DNA of 64,000 nucleotides from Nocardia australiensis. GTDB lineage: Bacteria; Actinomycetota; Actinomycetes; Mycobacteriales; Mycobacteriaceae. Below the pieces are notes generated by a model. It was not told the DNA's origin. It saw nothing but the letters and a program-made list of their open reading frames with translations, and did no database searches. The translations under genes were made by a program, and so were the position numbers. How positions within the stretch are numbered: the stretch's first letter is position 1; each line of letters opens with the position of its first letter. Shown piece after piece: positions 31,702-40,852 of the stretch. The DNA lies in the NCBI RefSeq assembly GCF_020733705.1, contig NZ_JAJFZM010000002.1, positions 620,001-684,000 on the forward strand, in the 5' to 3' direction.

Positions 31702-33212
31702 TGCTGCCCCTTTCGGTCGGCGAACCAGCCGGTGACACCCGGTCGGAGGTTCTCGTAGACGTGCTTGGCCTCGCGATACTCGTGCAGGCCCGACGGCCCC
31801 AGCTCGCGGCCGATGCCCGAGCGGCGATACCCGCCCCACTCCGCCTGCGGCAGGTACGGCCCGAAGTCGTTGACCCACACGGTGCCGTGCCGCAGCCGGG
31901 CGGCGATGCGGCGGGCCCGTGCGGCATCCGACGACCACACCGCGCCGGCGAGACCGTACTCGGTGTCGTTGGCGATGGCGACGGCCTCGTCCTCGGTGGT
32001 GAACGTCTCGACCGTGACGGTCGGCCCGAACCCCTCGTCGTGTACGCACGCCATGTCGCGCGTCGCGCCGTCGATGACGGTCGGCAGATAGAACCAGCCG
32101 TCGTCGAGGCCGCCGGAGCCGTGGTCGCCGGTGGCAAACGCGCCGCCGGTGCGGATGACGGCGCCGTCCGCGCGGGCCTGCTCGACATAGGCGTGCACCT
32201 TGTCGCGGTGGGCGGCGGAGATGAGCGGCCCGGTCTCGGTGCCCTCGGCGAACGGTAGCCCGAGCCGGATCTGCCCGGCGCGCCGCACCAGCTCCTCGAC
32301 GAAACGATCGTGCGCCGACGCCTCGATGATCAGCCGAGCGCCCGCCGAGCACACCTGGCCGGAATGCAGGAATGCCGCGTTGAGAGCATTGTCGACGGCT
32401 GCGGCCAGCCGCTCGCCGGTATCGCAGGCATCGGCGAAGACCACATTCGGATTCTTGCCGCCCAGCTCGAGCGCCACCTTCTTCACTGTCGCCGCCGCCT
32501 CGCGGGCGATGATCCTGCCGGTGACCAGTCCGCCGGTGAAGGAGACGAGGTCGACGTCCGGATGCGCCGACAGCGGCGCGCCCGCGGCCGCCCCCGCGCC
32601 GAGGACGAGGTTGGCCACGCCCGGTGGCACACCGAGGTCGTGCAGCACCCGCAGCAGCAGGATCGACGTGTGCGGCGTGAGCTCCGCCGGTTTGAGGACG
32701 AAGGTGTTGCCTGCGGCCAGTGCCGGTGCGACCTTCCACGCCGCCTGCAGCAGCGGGTAGTTCCACGGCGTGATGAGCCCGCAGACGCCCACCGGCTCGT
32801 AGACGATCCGGGAGTCGATCTCGGGCGAGCCTGCGTCGACCACGCGGCCCGCGTCCTCGGCGGCCAGTTTGCCGAAGTACCGGAAGCAGTTCGCGATATC
32901 GGACATGTCGATGTCCGACTCGTAGGGCCGCTTTCCGGTGTCGAGGGTCTCGGCGCGGACGAATTCGTCGCGACGGGAGTCGATCGCGGCGGCGATCCGC
33001 AGCAGCAGATCGCCGCGCTCCGCGGCCGCGGTCTGCCGCCATCGGCCGCCATCGAAGGCCCGCCGGGCGGCGGCGATGGCTGCCTCGGTATCGGCAGCAT
33101 CCGCCTCGGCGACGATGCCGACAACGGAATTGTCTGCAGGGCAACGAATTTCGCGGGTCGCACCGGACGCCGCGGCGCGCCAGGCGCCGTCGATGTACAG
33201 CGTGTCACTCAT
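31698..33212 (-). CDS. betB: Betaine aldehyde dehydrogenase
   Basis: 504-residue NAD(P)-dependent dehydrogenase converting betaine aldehyde to glycine betaine. It shows ITPWNYPLLQAAWKVAPALA, the base motif LELGGKNPNVVF and the catalytic cysteine in HSGQVCSAGARL. It overlaps betT upstream (ATGA) and codA downstream, so the three genes are translated together. The substrate is assigned mainly from this operon. Confidence 0.92.
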   Translation of the reverse strand: MSDTLYIDGAWRAAASGATREIRCPADNSVVGIVAEADAADTEAAIAAARRAFDGGRWRQTAAAERGDLLLRIAAAIDSRRDEFVRAETLDTGKRPYESDIDMSDIANCFRYFGKLAAEDAGRVVDAGSPEIDSRIVYEPVGVCGLITPWNYPLLQAAWKVAPALAAGNTFVLKPAELTPHTSILLLRVLHDLGVPPGVANLVLGAGAAAGAPLSAHPDVDLVSFTGGLVTGRIIAREAAATVKKVALELGGKNPNVVFADACDTGERLAAAVDNALNAAFLHSGQVCSAGARLIIEASAHDRFVEELVRRAGQIRLGLPFAEGTETGPLISAAHRDKVHAYVEQARADGAVIRTGGAFATGDHGSGGLDDGWFYLPTVIDGATRDMACVHDEGFGPTVTVETFTTEDEAVAIANDTEYGLAGAVWSSDAARARRIAARLRHGTVWVNDFGPYLPQAEWGGYRRSGIGRELGPSGLHEYREAKHVYENLRPGVTGWFADRKGQQ

Positions 33213-35419
33213 GCGGTGGGTGTCCCTTCAGTATCGCTGTCGGTGATGTCGTCACCGTCCGGTTTCGACTCGTGGTGTTCGGTCGCCGAGTGCCGCAGGT
33301 ACAGGTAGCCGAGATGACGTTCGTACTGGTCGAGTATGTCGCCGATGACTTGCTCGCGGGTGTAGCCGTTGAGCGAATAGCCCTGCGAACCCTCCGCAAG
33401 GCACACCTCGCAGCGAAAGTAGCGATCATCGGAGCGCTGCGCGAGCACCGCGTAGGTGGGTGTCGGCGTCGACACGGGCCATACACGATACTCGAACGGC
33501 GGATCGTTCGCCTGGTCGACGATCAGGCGTGGAGACGGCAGGTGCTCGCTGTGGCCGGACTCGTCGACGGTCGCGGTGACGCCCACGCGGGAGAATTCGG
33601 CGGCTACCTCACGCATCGCCGGTACGACGGTGTTGGCGAGGAATTTCCGCGTCGCCGCCGGTCCGGGGTAGTGGACGGTGGCGAGCAGCCGACGGCGCCA
33701 GCCGACCTGTCCGGACGGCCCGCGCCCGGCCGCTATGGCCTTCGGCAGCGCCGTCCGGTAGCTGTCGAGCTTGTAGGACTCGTTGCGCACCGCCCGTAGC
33801 AGCGCGATACCGATTCCCGCGAGCACGAACGAGAACGGCAGCCCCATGATGATGGTCGCGTGCTGCAGGGTCTTGATGGACCCTCCGGCTCCGGCGAACA
33901 GCATCGACAGGGTGAGCAGCCCGATCGCCACCGCCCAGAAGATGCGCGTGCCGCGCGCGCAGTCGGCCATCGGGTGGGGGAGCTTCGAGGTGAAGTTGCC
34001 CATGACGAGCGAGCCCGAATCGGCGCTGGTCACGTAGAACAGCAGGCCGGTGATGGTCGCGACGCCCAGCAGCAGCGGCGCACCGGGATACCGCTCGAGC
34101 AGCGAGTAGAAACCGACCTCGGCATGCGCGGCCGTCATCTCGCCGAATTCCTGGTCCTCGCGAGCGACCTCCAGCGCGCTGTTGGCGAAGATCGAGATCC
34201 ACATCAGGATGAAACTGAACGGCACCACTAGCACGCCGAAGATGAACTGCCGCAGGGTGCGTCCGCGGGAGATGCGCGCGAGGAAAAGGCCGACGAACGG
34301 CGCCCACGCCACCCACCACGCCCAGAAGAACAGCGTCCAGGAATCCAGCCACGCGGACGGCTGGTTCGGTGTCTCCGGATGGCGGTCCCAGGCGAAGGTG
34401 TCGAGAGTGCGGCCGAGGAAAGTCGAGGCGTAGTCGCCCGCGTTCTGCACGAGCCCGTTCAGCAGGAAGGCTGTGCGACCAGCCACGAGAATGTAGACCA
34501 GCAGCGCGATCGCCAGGACGACATTGAGCTCCGCCAGCCGCCGCAGACCCTGGTTGATGCTGGACATCGCCGAGATCGTCGTGACAGCGACAGACAGCAC
34601 GATGAGCCCGACCTGGACGGTCTTGCCCTGGGGCAGGCCGAACATCTCGTGCAGGCCGTAATTGAGCTGCACGATGCCGATACCGAGAGACGTGGCAACT
34701 CCGAAAATGGTGCCGAGCACCGCGGCGACATCGATGACATCGCCCCACCGGCCGTGCACCCGCGTGCCCACGATCGGGTACAGCGCCGCCCGGATCGTGA
34801 GCGGCAGATTGTGCCGGAATGCGAAGTAGGCGAGCGCGCCGCCCATGAGCGCGTACATCGCCCAGCCGCTGATGCCGTAGTGGAAGATCGTCCACGTGGT
34901 CGCCGCGCGGGCCGCGTCGTTGGTCTGGGCCGCACCGGTGGGCGGGTTGAGGTAGTTGTAGACGGGTTCGGCAACCGAGAAGAACATCAGGTCGATGCCG
35001 ATACCGGCGGCGAAGAGCATCGCCGTCCACGTGAAGAGGCTGTACTCCGGCCGGGACTCCTCCGGCCCCAGCCGGTACCGGCCGTACCTGCTGGCGCCGA
35101 TGAACACCACGATGCCGACGATGACCGTCGCGAGCAGCAGATACCACCAGCCGAACCAGGTGGAGATGAAGGTCTTGATCCCGCCCAGGGCGGCCTCGGC
35201 GCTCGTAGGCGCGGCGAGTGCCCAGACAGCGAACGCGAGAACGATCCCAGCGGCGGCGAGAAACACCGGCTTGTTGAGCGATCCGTGGTCCGGTGCGGGG
35301 TCAGCCGGATCGATCGCGGCCGTTCCCCCGTGGCCGCCGTTCCTGTTCCCCGTTGCGGAGTCTTTGTTCGGTTCAGGGTCGCCGTGCTCGTTGTCCCGGG
35401 GATTGCCGACACGACTCAT
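33209..35419 (-). CDS. betT: BCCT family choline/betaine transporter
   Basis: 736 residues with about 12 membrane helices. BCCT hallmarks include the tryptophan-rich SWTLFFWAWWVAWAPFVGLF, GISGWAMYALMGG and DSGSLVMGNF. A 60-residue hydrophilic N-terminus and a 200-residue C-terminal cytoplasmic tail resemble the osmotic-sensing tail of E. coli BetT. The ATG at 35419 is the first methionine close to the conserved region, without a clear ribosome site. It imports choline for the two enzymes encoded after it. No BetI repressor gene is adjacent. Confidence 0.92.
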   Translation of the reverse strand: MSRVGNPRDNEHGDPEPNKDSATGNRNGGHGGTAAIDPADPAPDHGSLNKPVFLAAAGIVLAFAVWALAAPTSAEAALGGIKTFISTWFGWWYLLLATVIVGIVVFIGASRYGRYRLGPEESRPEYSLFTWTAMLFAAGIGIDLMFFSVAEPVYNYLNPPTGAAQTNDAARAATTWTIFHYGISGWAMYALMGGALAYFAFRHNLPLTIRAALYPIVGTRVHGRWGDVIDVAAVLGTIFGVATSLGIGIVQLNYGLHEMFGLPQGKTVQVGLIVLSVAVTTISAMSSINQGLRRLAELNVVLAIALLVYILVAGRTAFLLNGLVQNAGDYASTFLGRTLDTFAWDRHPETPNQPSAWLDSWTLFFWAWWVAWAPFVGLFLARISRGRTLRQFIFGVLVVPFSFILMWISIFANSALEVAREDQEFGEMTAAHAEVGFYSLLERYPGAPLLLGVATITGLLFYVTSADSGSLVMGNFTSKLPHPMADCARGTRIFWAVAIGLLTLSMLFAGAGGSIKTLQHATIIMGLPFSFVLAGIGIALLRAVRNESYKLDSYRTALPKAIAAGRGPSGQVGWRRRLLATVHYPGPAATRKFLANTVVPAMREVAAEFSRVGVTATVDESGHSEHLPSPRLIVDQANDPPFEYRVWPVSTPTPTYAVLAQRSDDRYFRCEVCLAEGSQGYSLNGYTREQVIGDILDQYERHLGYLYLRHSATEHHESKPDGDDITDSDTEGTPTA

Positions 35420-35512
35420 GCAACGAACGGTAGCCCGGGCTCGCTGAACAGCGGCCGCGTCCGACACGCATGTCGGGCTCGGAAAATACGGATAAGCAGA
35501 CCGGAGTGTGGT

Positions 35513-35746
35513 GTGGGACAGGTGTTCGCGGTGCGGTTGCCGTCCCCGGCGCTCACGACCGTTCGGGACTATGAGCTCGAGGTCGCCGCGGACTTCATCG
35601 CCGAAGTCGACGCCCTACTCGACGACGTCCTCTCTGACGAGCAGTGCAATGCCCAACTGGCTGGTCATCATGCCAAAGATGTTGCTCTTCAGGTGGTTTG
35701 GGCATCCAATCCATTCGGTTCGAGGTGGTCGAGGTCGGCGATGTGA
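35513..35746 (+). CDS. Possible small protein, unknown
   Basis: A 77-residue frame from a GTG (35513) divergent from betT. It includes an acidic helix (VAADFIAEVDALLDDVLSDE) and shows coding-like third-position GC. No family recognised. It could be a fragment of a lost gene. Confidence 0.3.
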   Translation: MGQVFAVRLPSPALTTVRDYELEVAADFIAEVDALLDDVLSDEQCNAQLAGHHAKDVALQVVWASNPFGSRWSRSAM

Positions 35747-36146
35747 TGGGTTGATAAGCTGATTTTCATGGACATCGAGGTCGACAGAATCTAGCCACCG
35801 AACTGCCGGTGGCCTTTACCGAATTGGGCACGGATTGTGCCCCGGTGAATGACCTCGCCCGTTTCGTCGAAGGTTGCAGCCTTGCGCACATCTGTGCGAT
35901 CTTGCTGTTCCTTCTGACTGAGCCCACCCCGGCACGTTCGCGCCACACCGATCACCGGTTGCGTTCTGCGCGCAGAGCGATGTCAGCTGTCCCGGTCCGC
36001 CCGGCCATTCCAGCCTAGGCTGACCCGTCTGGGATGCCTGTCGGCACTTGGGAATCGAGCATCTCCTTCCTCTGCTCCACGACTGCCTGTGATCGATCGC
36101 TTCTTTCAGCATTGCTGATCAGCAACCCGTCACGAAAGGCCGTCAC
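35747..36146. other. Leader region of the bL32-methylase operon
   Basis: About 400 bases without a convincing gene; a 69-codon frame at 35809-36018 is unrecognised. Near its end is a perfect 14-bp palindrome, TTGCTGATCAGCAA (36112-36125), 21 bases before the bL32 start codon. This could be an operator or part of a leader structure. Confidence 0.4.
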
Positions 36147-36332
36147 ATGCAGCATCGCACCTCTCGCTCACGTACCCGTCATCGCCGCGCACAGTGGAAG
36201 GCGCCTGTCCCCGTGCTCACGACCTGCACTAATCCGGCGTGTGGAAAAGCCACACTGCCGCATCGGGTGTGCGCGCACTGCGGCTTCTACCAGGGTCGCC
36301 AGATCTTGCCCGTGAGGAACGGTGACACGTGA
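36147..36332 (+). CDS. rpmF: Ribosomal protein bL32 (paralogue)
   Basis: 61 residues. The RSRTRHRRAQWKAPVPVLTT core followed by CTNPACG and LPHRVCAHCGFYQGRQ is that of bL32, with all four zinc-binding cysteines (C-x4-C and C-x2-C). The usual N-terminal AVPKRKxS is changed to MQHRTS. GAAAGG precedes the ATG. Its stop overlaps the methylase GTG (GTGA), an unusual partner: housekeeping bL32 normally sits elsewhere. It may be a specialised or alternative ribosomal protein. Confidence 0.85.
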   Translation: MQHRTSRSRTRHRRAQWKAPVPVLTTCTNPACGKATLPHRVCAHCGFYQGRQILPVRNGDT

Positions 36333-37423
36333 GTGCCGCCGTAGTGAGATCGCGCAGTCGGTGGCGGAGGATTCGTGACCACCTCGCTGAGATCGGAGAG
36401 CCGGAGTTCCGTTTCCAACAGTTGATCTCGGCTTGGAGGGGATCGACCGCGGAGACGTTCGCCGACGTTCACACGCTCCCGATGGGGCTTCGGAGTGAAT
36501 TGTCCGAGCGGTTTGGTGAGCACTTGCACCCCCTTACCGTGGTCGCCGTACAGCATGACGACCACGTCGAGAAGGTGCTCTTTGCCTCCGAATCTGGTGC
36601 TCGCATAGAAACTGTCGTGTCGCACTACCGCGAAGGGTGGGATTCGTTGTGTATTTCGTCGCAGGCCGGATGCGGTCTGGGTTGCACATTCTGTGCGAGC
36701 GGAGCAGCGGGGCTTGTTCGCAACCTCACCGTCGACGAGATTGCTGCCCAGGTGATGCATCCGCACTGGACTCGCGCCGGCCTCCCGCGGCCAGCGAGCG
36801 TCGCATTCATGGGTATGGGTGAGGCACTTGCGAACCCCGCCATCTTCGAAGCGGTTACCTTGCTCACCGACGCCGACTACGCAGGTTTGTCTCCGCGGCG
36901 ACTGACCGTGTCCACGGTTGGATTCGCCCCGAACCTCGCCCGATTGGTCGACGAGCACCCGCAAGTGACGATCACATTGTCGGTGCACTCACCGTTCCCT
37001 GATCAACGTGCCCAGATCATTCCCCTCGAGGACCGATACCCGCTAGCGGAGAACCTGAGCATCCTCGACCGATATGCGGTCGCCAGCCGCAGGAAGATCT
37101 ATCTCGCCTACCTGCTCATCGCCGGCGTCAATGACAGCGAGGAACACCTCGACGCCCTCGCCATGCTAGTGCGGGAGCGGTCCCGACCGGAGTTGTTCCA
37201 CGTCAGCGTTATCCGCTACAACGAGGCGACCGGAGCAGACCCGACCTACCGAGCGCCCTCCTGCCGACGGGTCGACGAATTCGTACAGGGACTGCGCACC
37301 AAGGGAATTCAGGCAACCAGGCGCCGTCAACTCGGTACCGCTATCGATGCGGCGTGCGGACAACTGCACGCCCGTTATCTCGAACCAGGCGCCGACAACA
37401 CAGAACCCATCGCACTACATTGA
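36329..37423 (+). CDS. RlmN/Cfr-family radical SAM rRNA methyltransferase-like protein
   Basis: 364 residues. The radical SAM cluster motif is C-x3-C-x2-C in SQAGCGLGCTFCASG, followed by AGLVRNLTVDEIAAQV, FMGMGEALANP and STVGFAPNLARL, all in RlmN/Cfr order. Late in the sequence, SVIRYNEATGADPTYRAPS and RRQLGTAIDAACGQL match the region that holds the second catalytic cysteine. Family enzymes methylate A2503 of 23S rRNA (C2 or C8) and can cause antibiotic resistance. Translational overlap with bL32 supports a ribosomal target. RlmN-type or Cfr-type activity cannot be told from sequence here. Confidence 0.88.
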   Translation: MSAAVVRSRSRWRRIRDHLAEIGEPEFRFQQLISAWRGSTAETFADVHTLPMGLRSELSERFGEHLHPLTVVAVQHDDHVEKVLFASESGARIETVVSHYREGWDSLCISSQAGCGLGCTFCASGAAGLVRNLTVDEIAAQVMHPHWTRAGLPRPASVAFMGMGEALANPAIFEAVTLLTDADYAGLSPRRLTVSTVGFAPNLARLVDEHPQVTITLSVHSPFPDQRAQIIPLEDRYPLAENLSILDRYAVASRRKIYLAYLLIAGVNDSEEHLDALAMLVRERSRPELFHVSVIRYNEATGADPTYRAPSCRRVDEFVQGLRTKGIQATRRRQLGTAIDAACGQLHARYLEPGADNTEPIALH

Positions 37424-37459
37424 CCGTTCGCCGCGAGCGGTTGAAGGAGAACCCCACCC

Positions 37460-37648
37460 ATGTCCACGACCTCCGTCGTCCCTCTCAGAGATCTCACCTT
37501 CGAATGGCCTGACGGTACTGTTGCGCTCGACTGCGTCAGCGGCACCTTCACGGCCGCACCGGACTCGTCGGCCGCAACGGCGCCGGCAAGTCCACCCCGC
37601 CACGGCTGATCGCCGGCCTGCTGTATCCCGCATCGGGGCCGCCCTGAA
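37460..37648 (+). pseudogene. ABC-F ATPase 5' remnant
   Basis: The start reads STTSVVPLRDLTFEWPDGTV and then loses frame. Another frame continues GRTGLVGRNGAGKST (Walker A) and RLIAGLLYPASG before a stop. A 4-base deletion at one of two GGCC copies near 37553 would explain the shift. Everything after the first 60 residues is gone. ABC-F proteins protect ribosomes from antibiotics or act in translation. Confidence 0.75.
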
Positions 37649-37880
37649 CAGTATTCGGTAATAGGCTGCACAGCAGGGTATTTCGATACCGCGCCGGAAC
37701 CCAGTGTTAGGGAACGCCCCCCGGAAAGGCCGCTCTCCGGTCCCTCGAGCGGTGGTTGCTTGTGGGTGCCCGGTGGTATTTCGCGACGTGCGGCCCCGCC
37801 GCGATCTCATCCCCGGACTGACCGTCCGCCAGGAGAAGGGCAGGGGTGGGACCGCGTCGGGGTGGCACGGCTGCGCTCGA

Positions 37881-38618
37881 CTACCCGAGGAAGTCGGCGA
37901 GCACGGCGGCACCTCGGGCCGGATCCTGGAGCATCCACCAGTGCCCCAGGCCTTCCAGGCGCGCGACCCGGGCGCCCGCGCGTTCCCCGGCGCGAATACG
38001 CCGATCGTCGACACCGACATAGATGTCCTCGGTGGCAACGATGTGCAGGCCGGGGCGAATGGCGGCGTCTTCGAGGTTCTTGCCCAGCTCCGCCATGGCG
38101 GGCTGGACGGCCGAGCGATAGAGCGACAGGATGGCGCGGCCCATCTCGTCGCCATGCGCGTCGGCAACCGCCTCGGCAACATCGGCGGGCATTCCGAGCT
38201 GGACGTTGCGTTCCACTCGCGTCTCCCGCGGGGCCTTCATCATGTCGTCGACGAGTTTCTCGCCCTCGACCGGCGTCTGCCAGATCCGAGCGAGGTCGTG
38301 CCACACGAAGTCCGGGTCGAACAACCCGACGACATCGCTGACCCAGCTACGCAGCAGATCCGGCCGATACATCGCGACGTTGACCACATGCCCGCCACCC
38401 CAGTCGTGACCGACCAGGTCGACCGGCTCACCGATCGCCTCCAACTCGCCCACCAGCCAATCGCGGTATTCGAGCACCGTGGCGCCGAACCCGTCCGGCA
38501 GCGGCGCGCCGAACCCGGGCGGGGACAGGCAGACCGTGTCGTCGCGGCCCAGTTCGGCTCGCAGCGGACCCCAGATGGCATCACTTTCGGGATTGCCATG
38601 CACGAAGACAATCGTCAT
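37881..38618 (-). CDS. Alpha/beta hydrolase
   Basis: 245 residues. It shows TIVFVHGNPESDAIW (oxyanion region), the nucleophile elbow GHDWGGG with Asp in the serine position as in haloalkane dehalogenases and epoxide hydrolases, and GLGHWWMLQDP with the catalytic histidine. ATG 38618 starts next to the first strand; 15 upstream codons are open. Substrate unknown. Confidence 0.85.
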   Translation of the reverse strand: MTIVFVHGNPESDAIWGPLRAELGRDDTVCLSPPGFGAPLPDGFGATVLEYRDWLVGELEAIGEPVDLVGHDWGGGHVVNVAMYRPDLLRSWVSDVVGLFDPDFVWHDLARIWQTPVEGEKLVDDMMKAPRETRVERNVQLGMPADVAEAVADAHGDEMGRAILSLYRSAVQPAMAELGKNLEDAAIRPGLHIVATEDIYVGVDDRRIRAGERAGARVARLEGLGHWWMLQDPARGAAVLADFLG

Positions 38619-39057
38619 GCCCGCCACAGTAGTGCCGAGGACCGACCCGGGAAGCGCTTTCAAAGCAGCGTGAATTCGCCACCTCGCCCGTCGCCGATCT
38701 CACTCTTGCCAAGACTCCGGCCCGTCACACGGGGCGTCCGCAGTCCGCGACTATTCCGCCTGAACAGATGGTCACCGTGGTATCACGGCTGCACGCGAGC
38801 TGCGGACGACAGGCCTGCGATCGCAACTTGCGCCGGTGCTGGAGACGTTTCGATTCTTCTTGAAGCCCCGGTGTCTGTCTCCTCAGGCATATTCACTGTG
38901 TGGGGACGTACCGACCTACAAGCTCGGCGCAGTGCCGCCGAACTTGCTTACCCGACAACAACTTCGGCAACATGGAAAGTGCCCTGCAGCCCCGGAGTCC
39001 TGATGGATACCCGCTTGTCCCACTGTTCGACGACCAGGAGGGTCCTGACCTGCCCGC
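38619..39057. other. No gene recognised
   Basis: About 440 bases with no recognisable frame, repeat or RNA. Confidence 0.4.
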
Positions 39058-40107
39058 CTACCGCCCGGCGACCGACGTGACCAGCGATGAGCGACGTCGC
39101 AGTGCCGCGTCGAGCAGGGCGGGTGGCGTGTCGTGCTTCTCAGCTGGGGCGAGGTCGACGCCGGGAGCGACGATCGCGTCGAGTGCGTCGAGCACGTCGG
39201 CGGAGAGCACGGTGTCTGCGGCGGCGAGCTGAGAGCGCAAGTGGTTCATTGTGCGCGGGCCGATGAGCGCGCTGGTCACGGCGGGATGCGCGGTCACGAA
39301 ACCGAGCGCGAGCTGGATCATCGTCAAACCGGCCTCGTCGGCGACCTTGGCCAGCTGCTCGACAGCATCCATTTTGGCCCGGTTGGCCGGGATGGTGGTG
39401 TCGAAGCGCTGCGGCATGAACGTCGAGCGGCTGGTGGTGATTTCCCTGCCCTCGCGGATCGCACCCGACAGCCAGCCCGAGGCCAACGGGCTCCACGCCA
39501 GCACGCCGAGCCCGTACTGCTCGGTCACCGGCAGGACGTGAGTTTCGCTGCCGCGCTGCAGGATCGAGTAGTTGGGCTGTTCGGTGACGTAACGGCGCAG
39601 GTGGTGTTCTCGAGCAGCCCACTGGGCCTGCACGATGCGGTACGCGGGGAATGTCGACGAACCGAAGTAGCGAATCTTTCCGGCGCGCTGCAGGTCGGTC
39701 AGGGCCGACAGTGTCTCCTCGTCGCTGGTATTCGGGTCCCACCGGTGGATCTGGTAGAGATCAACGTGGTCGACGCCCAGTCGCCGCAGGCTGTTATCCA
39801 ACTCGGCGACCAACCAGCGGCGCGAACTGCCCTGATGGTTACGCTCCTCACCCATCGGCATGCTCGCCTTCGTGGCCAGCACGATGTTGTCGCGGCGGTC
39901 GGCGATAGCCTTGCCGACCATCTCCTCCGACTCGCCGCCGCTGTACATGTCGGCGGTGTCGATGAGGTTGATCCCGGCCTCCAGGGCGGCGTCAACCATA
40001 GCGGTGACCTCGTCCTGCGTGGTGAACCCGATCCGGCCGAAGTTCATCGCGCCGAGCGCGAGGGTGCTGACCTGTACACCGGTACGGCCCAAGATGCGGT
40101 ACTGCAT
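39058..40107 (-). CDS. Aldo/keto reductase
   Basis: 349 residues, NADPH-dependent TIM barrel. It starts MQYRILGRTGVQVSTLALGAMNFG. The catalytic Asp/Tyr are in NLIDTADMYSGGESEEMVG, the Lys in NIVLATKA and the His in HVDLYQIHRWDP. A GGAGG site lies 8 bases before the ATG. It is divergent from a TetR gene with two operators between them, so it is probably induced by a TetR ligand. Substrate unknown. Confidence 0.9.
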   Translation of the reverse strand: MQYRILGRTGVQVSTLALGAMNFGRIGFTTQDEVTAMVDAALEAGINLIDTADMYSGGESEEMVGKAIADRRDNIVLATKASMPMGEERNHQGSSRRWLVAELDNSLRRLGVDHVDLYQIHRWDPNTSDEETLSALTDLQRAGKIRYFGSSTFPAYRIVQAQWAAREHHLRRYVTEQPNYSILQRGSETHVLPVTEQYGLGVLAWSPLASGWLSGAIREGREITTSRSTFMPQRFDTTIPANRAKMDAVEQLAKVADEAGLTMIQLALGFVTAHPAVTSALIGPRTMNHLRSQLAAADTVLSADVLDALDAIVAPGVDLAPAEKHDTPPALLDAALRRRSSLVTSVAGR

Positions 40108-40189
40108 GAGGCGTTCCTCCATGAGTGGTAAGGCGAGTTCGCGATGCGTGAATTGGTTTCGGCTCGACAGTTCTGGCATCCTGAACAAC

Positions 40190-40232
40190 CGGAACCTTGT
40201 TCCGAAAGGAAACATACGGAACATTGCTCCGT
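40190..40232. promoter_or_regulatory. Two TetR operators between the AKR and tetR genes
   Basis: Site 1 is CGGAAC-CTT-GTTCCG (40190-40204), a perfect inverted repeat. Site 2 is ACGGAAC-ATT-GCTCCGT (40216-40232), with one mismatch. Both share the GGAAC half-site and 3-base centre, with centres 27 bp apart. Confidence 0.75.
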
Positions 40233-40264
40233 TTGACAAGGTGAGTGATGGAGGTAGCGGCGCA

Positions 40265-40852
40265 GTGGCTGACATCGACAGCGGATCGGAGTCGTCGACC
40301 CCGCGAAAACGGGCCGACGCCCGGCGTAACCAGCAGACACTGCTGGACGCGGCCGCCGCGGCTTTCGTCGCGTCCGGCGTCGATGCGCCCGTGCGCGACA
40401 TCGCCGCCGAGGCCGGAGTCGGTATCGGCACGATCTACCGCCACTTTCCGACGCGAGCCGATCTCATCGTCGCCGTGTACCGACACCAGGTCGAGGCATG
40501 CGCCGCGGCCGGTCCGACGCTGCTGGCGAACAGCAGCACACCGCATGCGGCCCTAGCGCAGTGGATCAACCTCTTCGTCGACTTCCTGGTCACCAAACAC
40601 GGCCTCGCCGCGGCATTACAGTCCGACGATCCCACCTTCGCGACGCTGCACGCCTCCTTCCTCAACCGCCTCGTCCCCGTATGCGCCCAACTGCTTGATG
40701 CCGCTGCCACGGCGGGCGAGATTCGCCCAGACATGGATGCCTACGAACTGATGCGTGGCGTCGGCAATCTGTGTATCGGCGCCGGCAACACCCCCCGCTA
40801 CGACGCACGCCGCATGGTCGAACTCCTCATCGCAGGACTACGCCACCACTAG
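40265..40852 (+). CDS. TetR/AcrR family regulator
   Basis: 195 residues. The helix-turn-helix reads RRNQQTLLDAAAAAFVASG, then VRDIAAEAGVGIGTIYRHFPTR. GTG at 40265 follows GGAGG by 10 bases; a GTG at 40241 is also possible. It faces the aldo/keto reductase across paired operators and probably autoregulates. Confidence 0.87.
   Translation: MADIDSGSESSTPRKRADARRNQQTLLDAAAAAFVASGVDAPVRDIAAEAGVGIGTIYRHFPTRADLIVAVYRHQVEACAAAGPTLLANSSTPHAALAQWINLFVDFLVTKHGLAAALQSDDPTFATLHASFLNRLVPVCAQLLDAAATAGEIRPDMDAYELMRGVGNLCIGAGNTPRYDARRMVELLIAGLRHH

Noticed and set aside
30151..33144. A single 997-codon frame that would fuse a long extension to choline oxidase
   Set aside because: The first 480 codons are an arginine-rich shadow of betB. 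Choline oxidase starts at the GTG at 31701.
34379..35512. Plus-strand frame of several hundred codons
   Set aside because: It is the complement of the betT coding region, with no recognisable domain.
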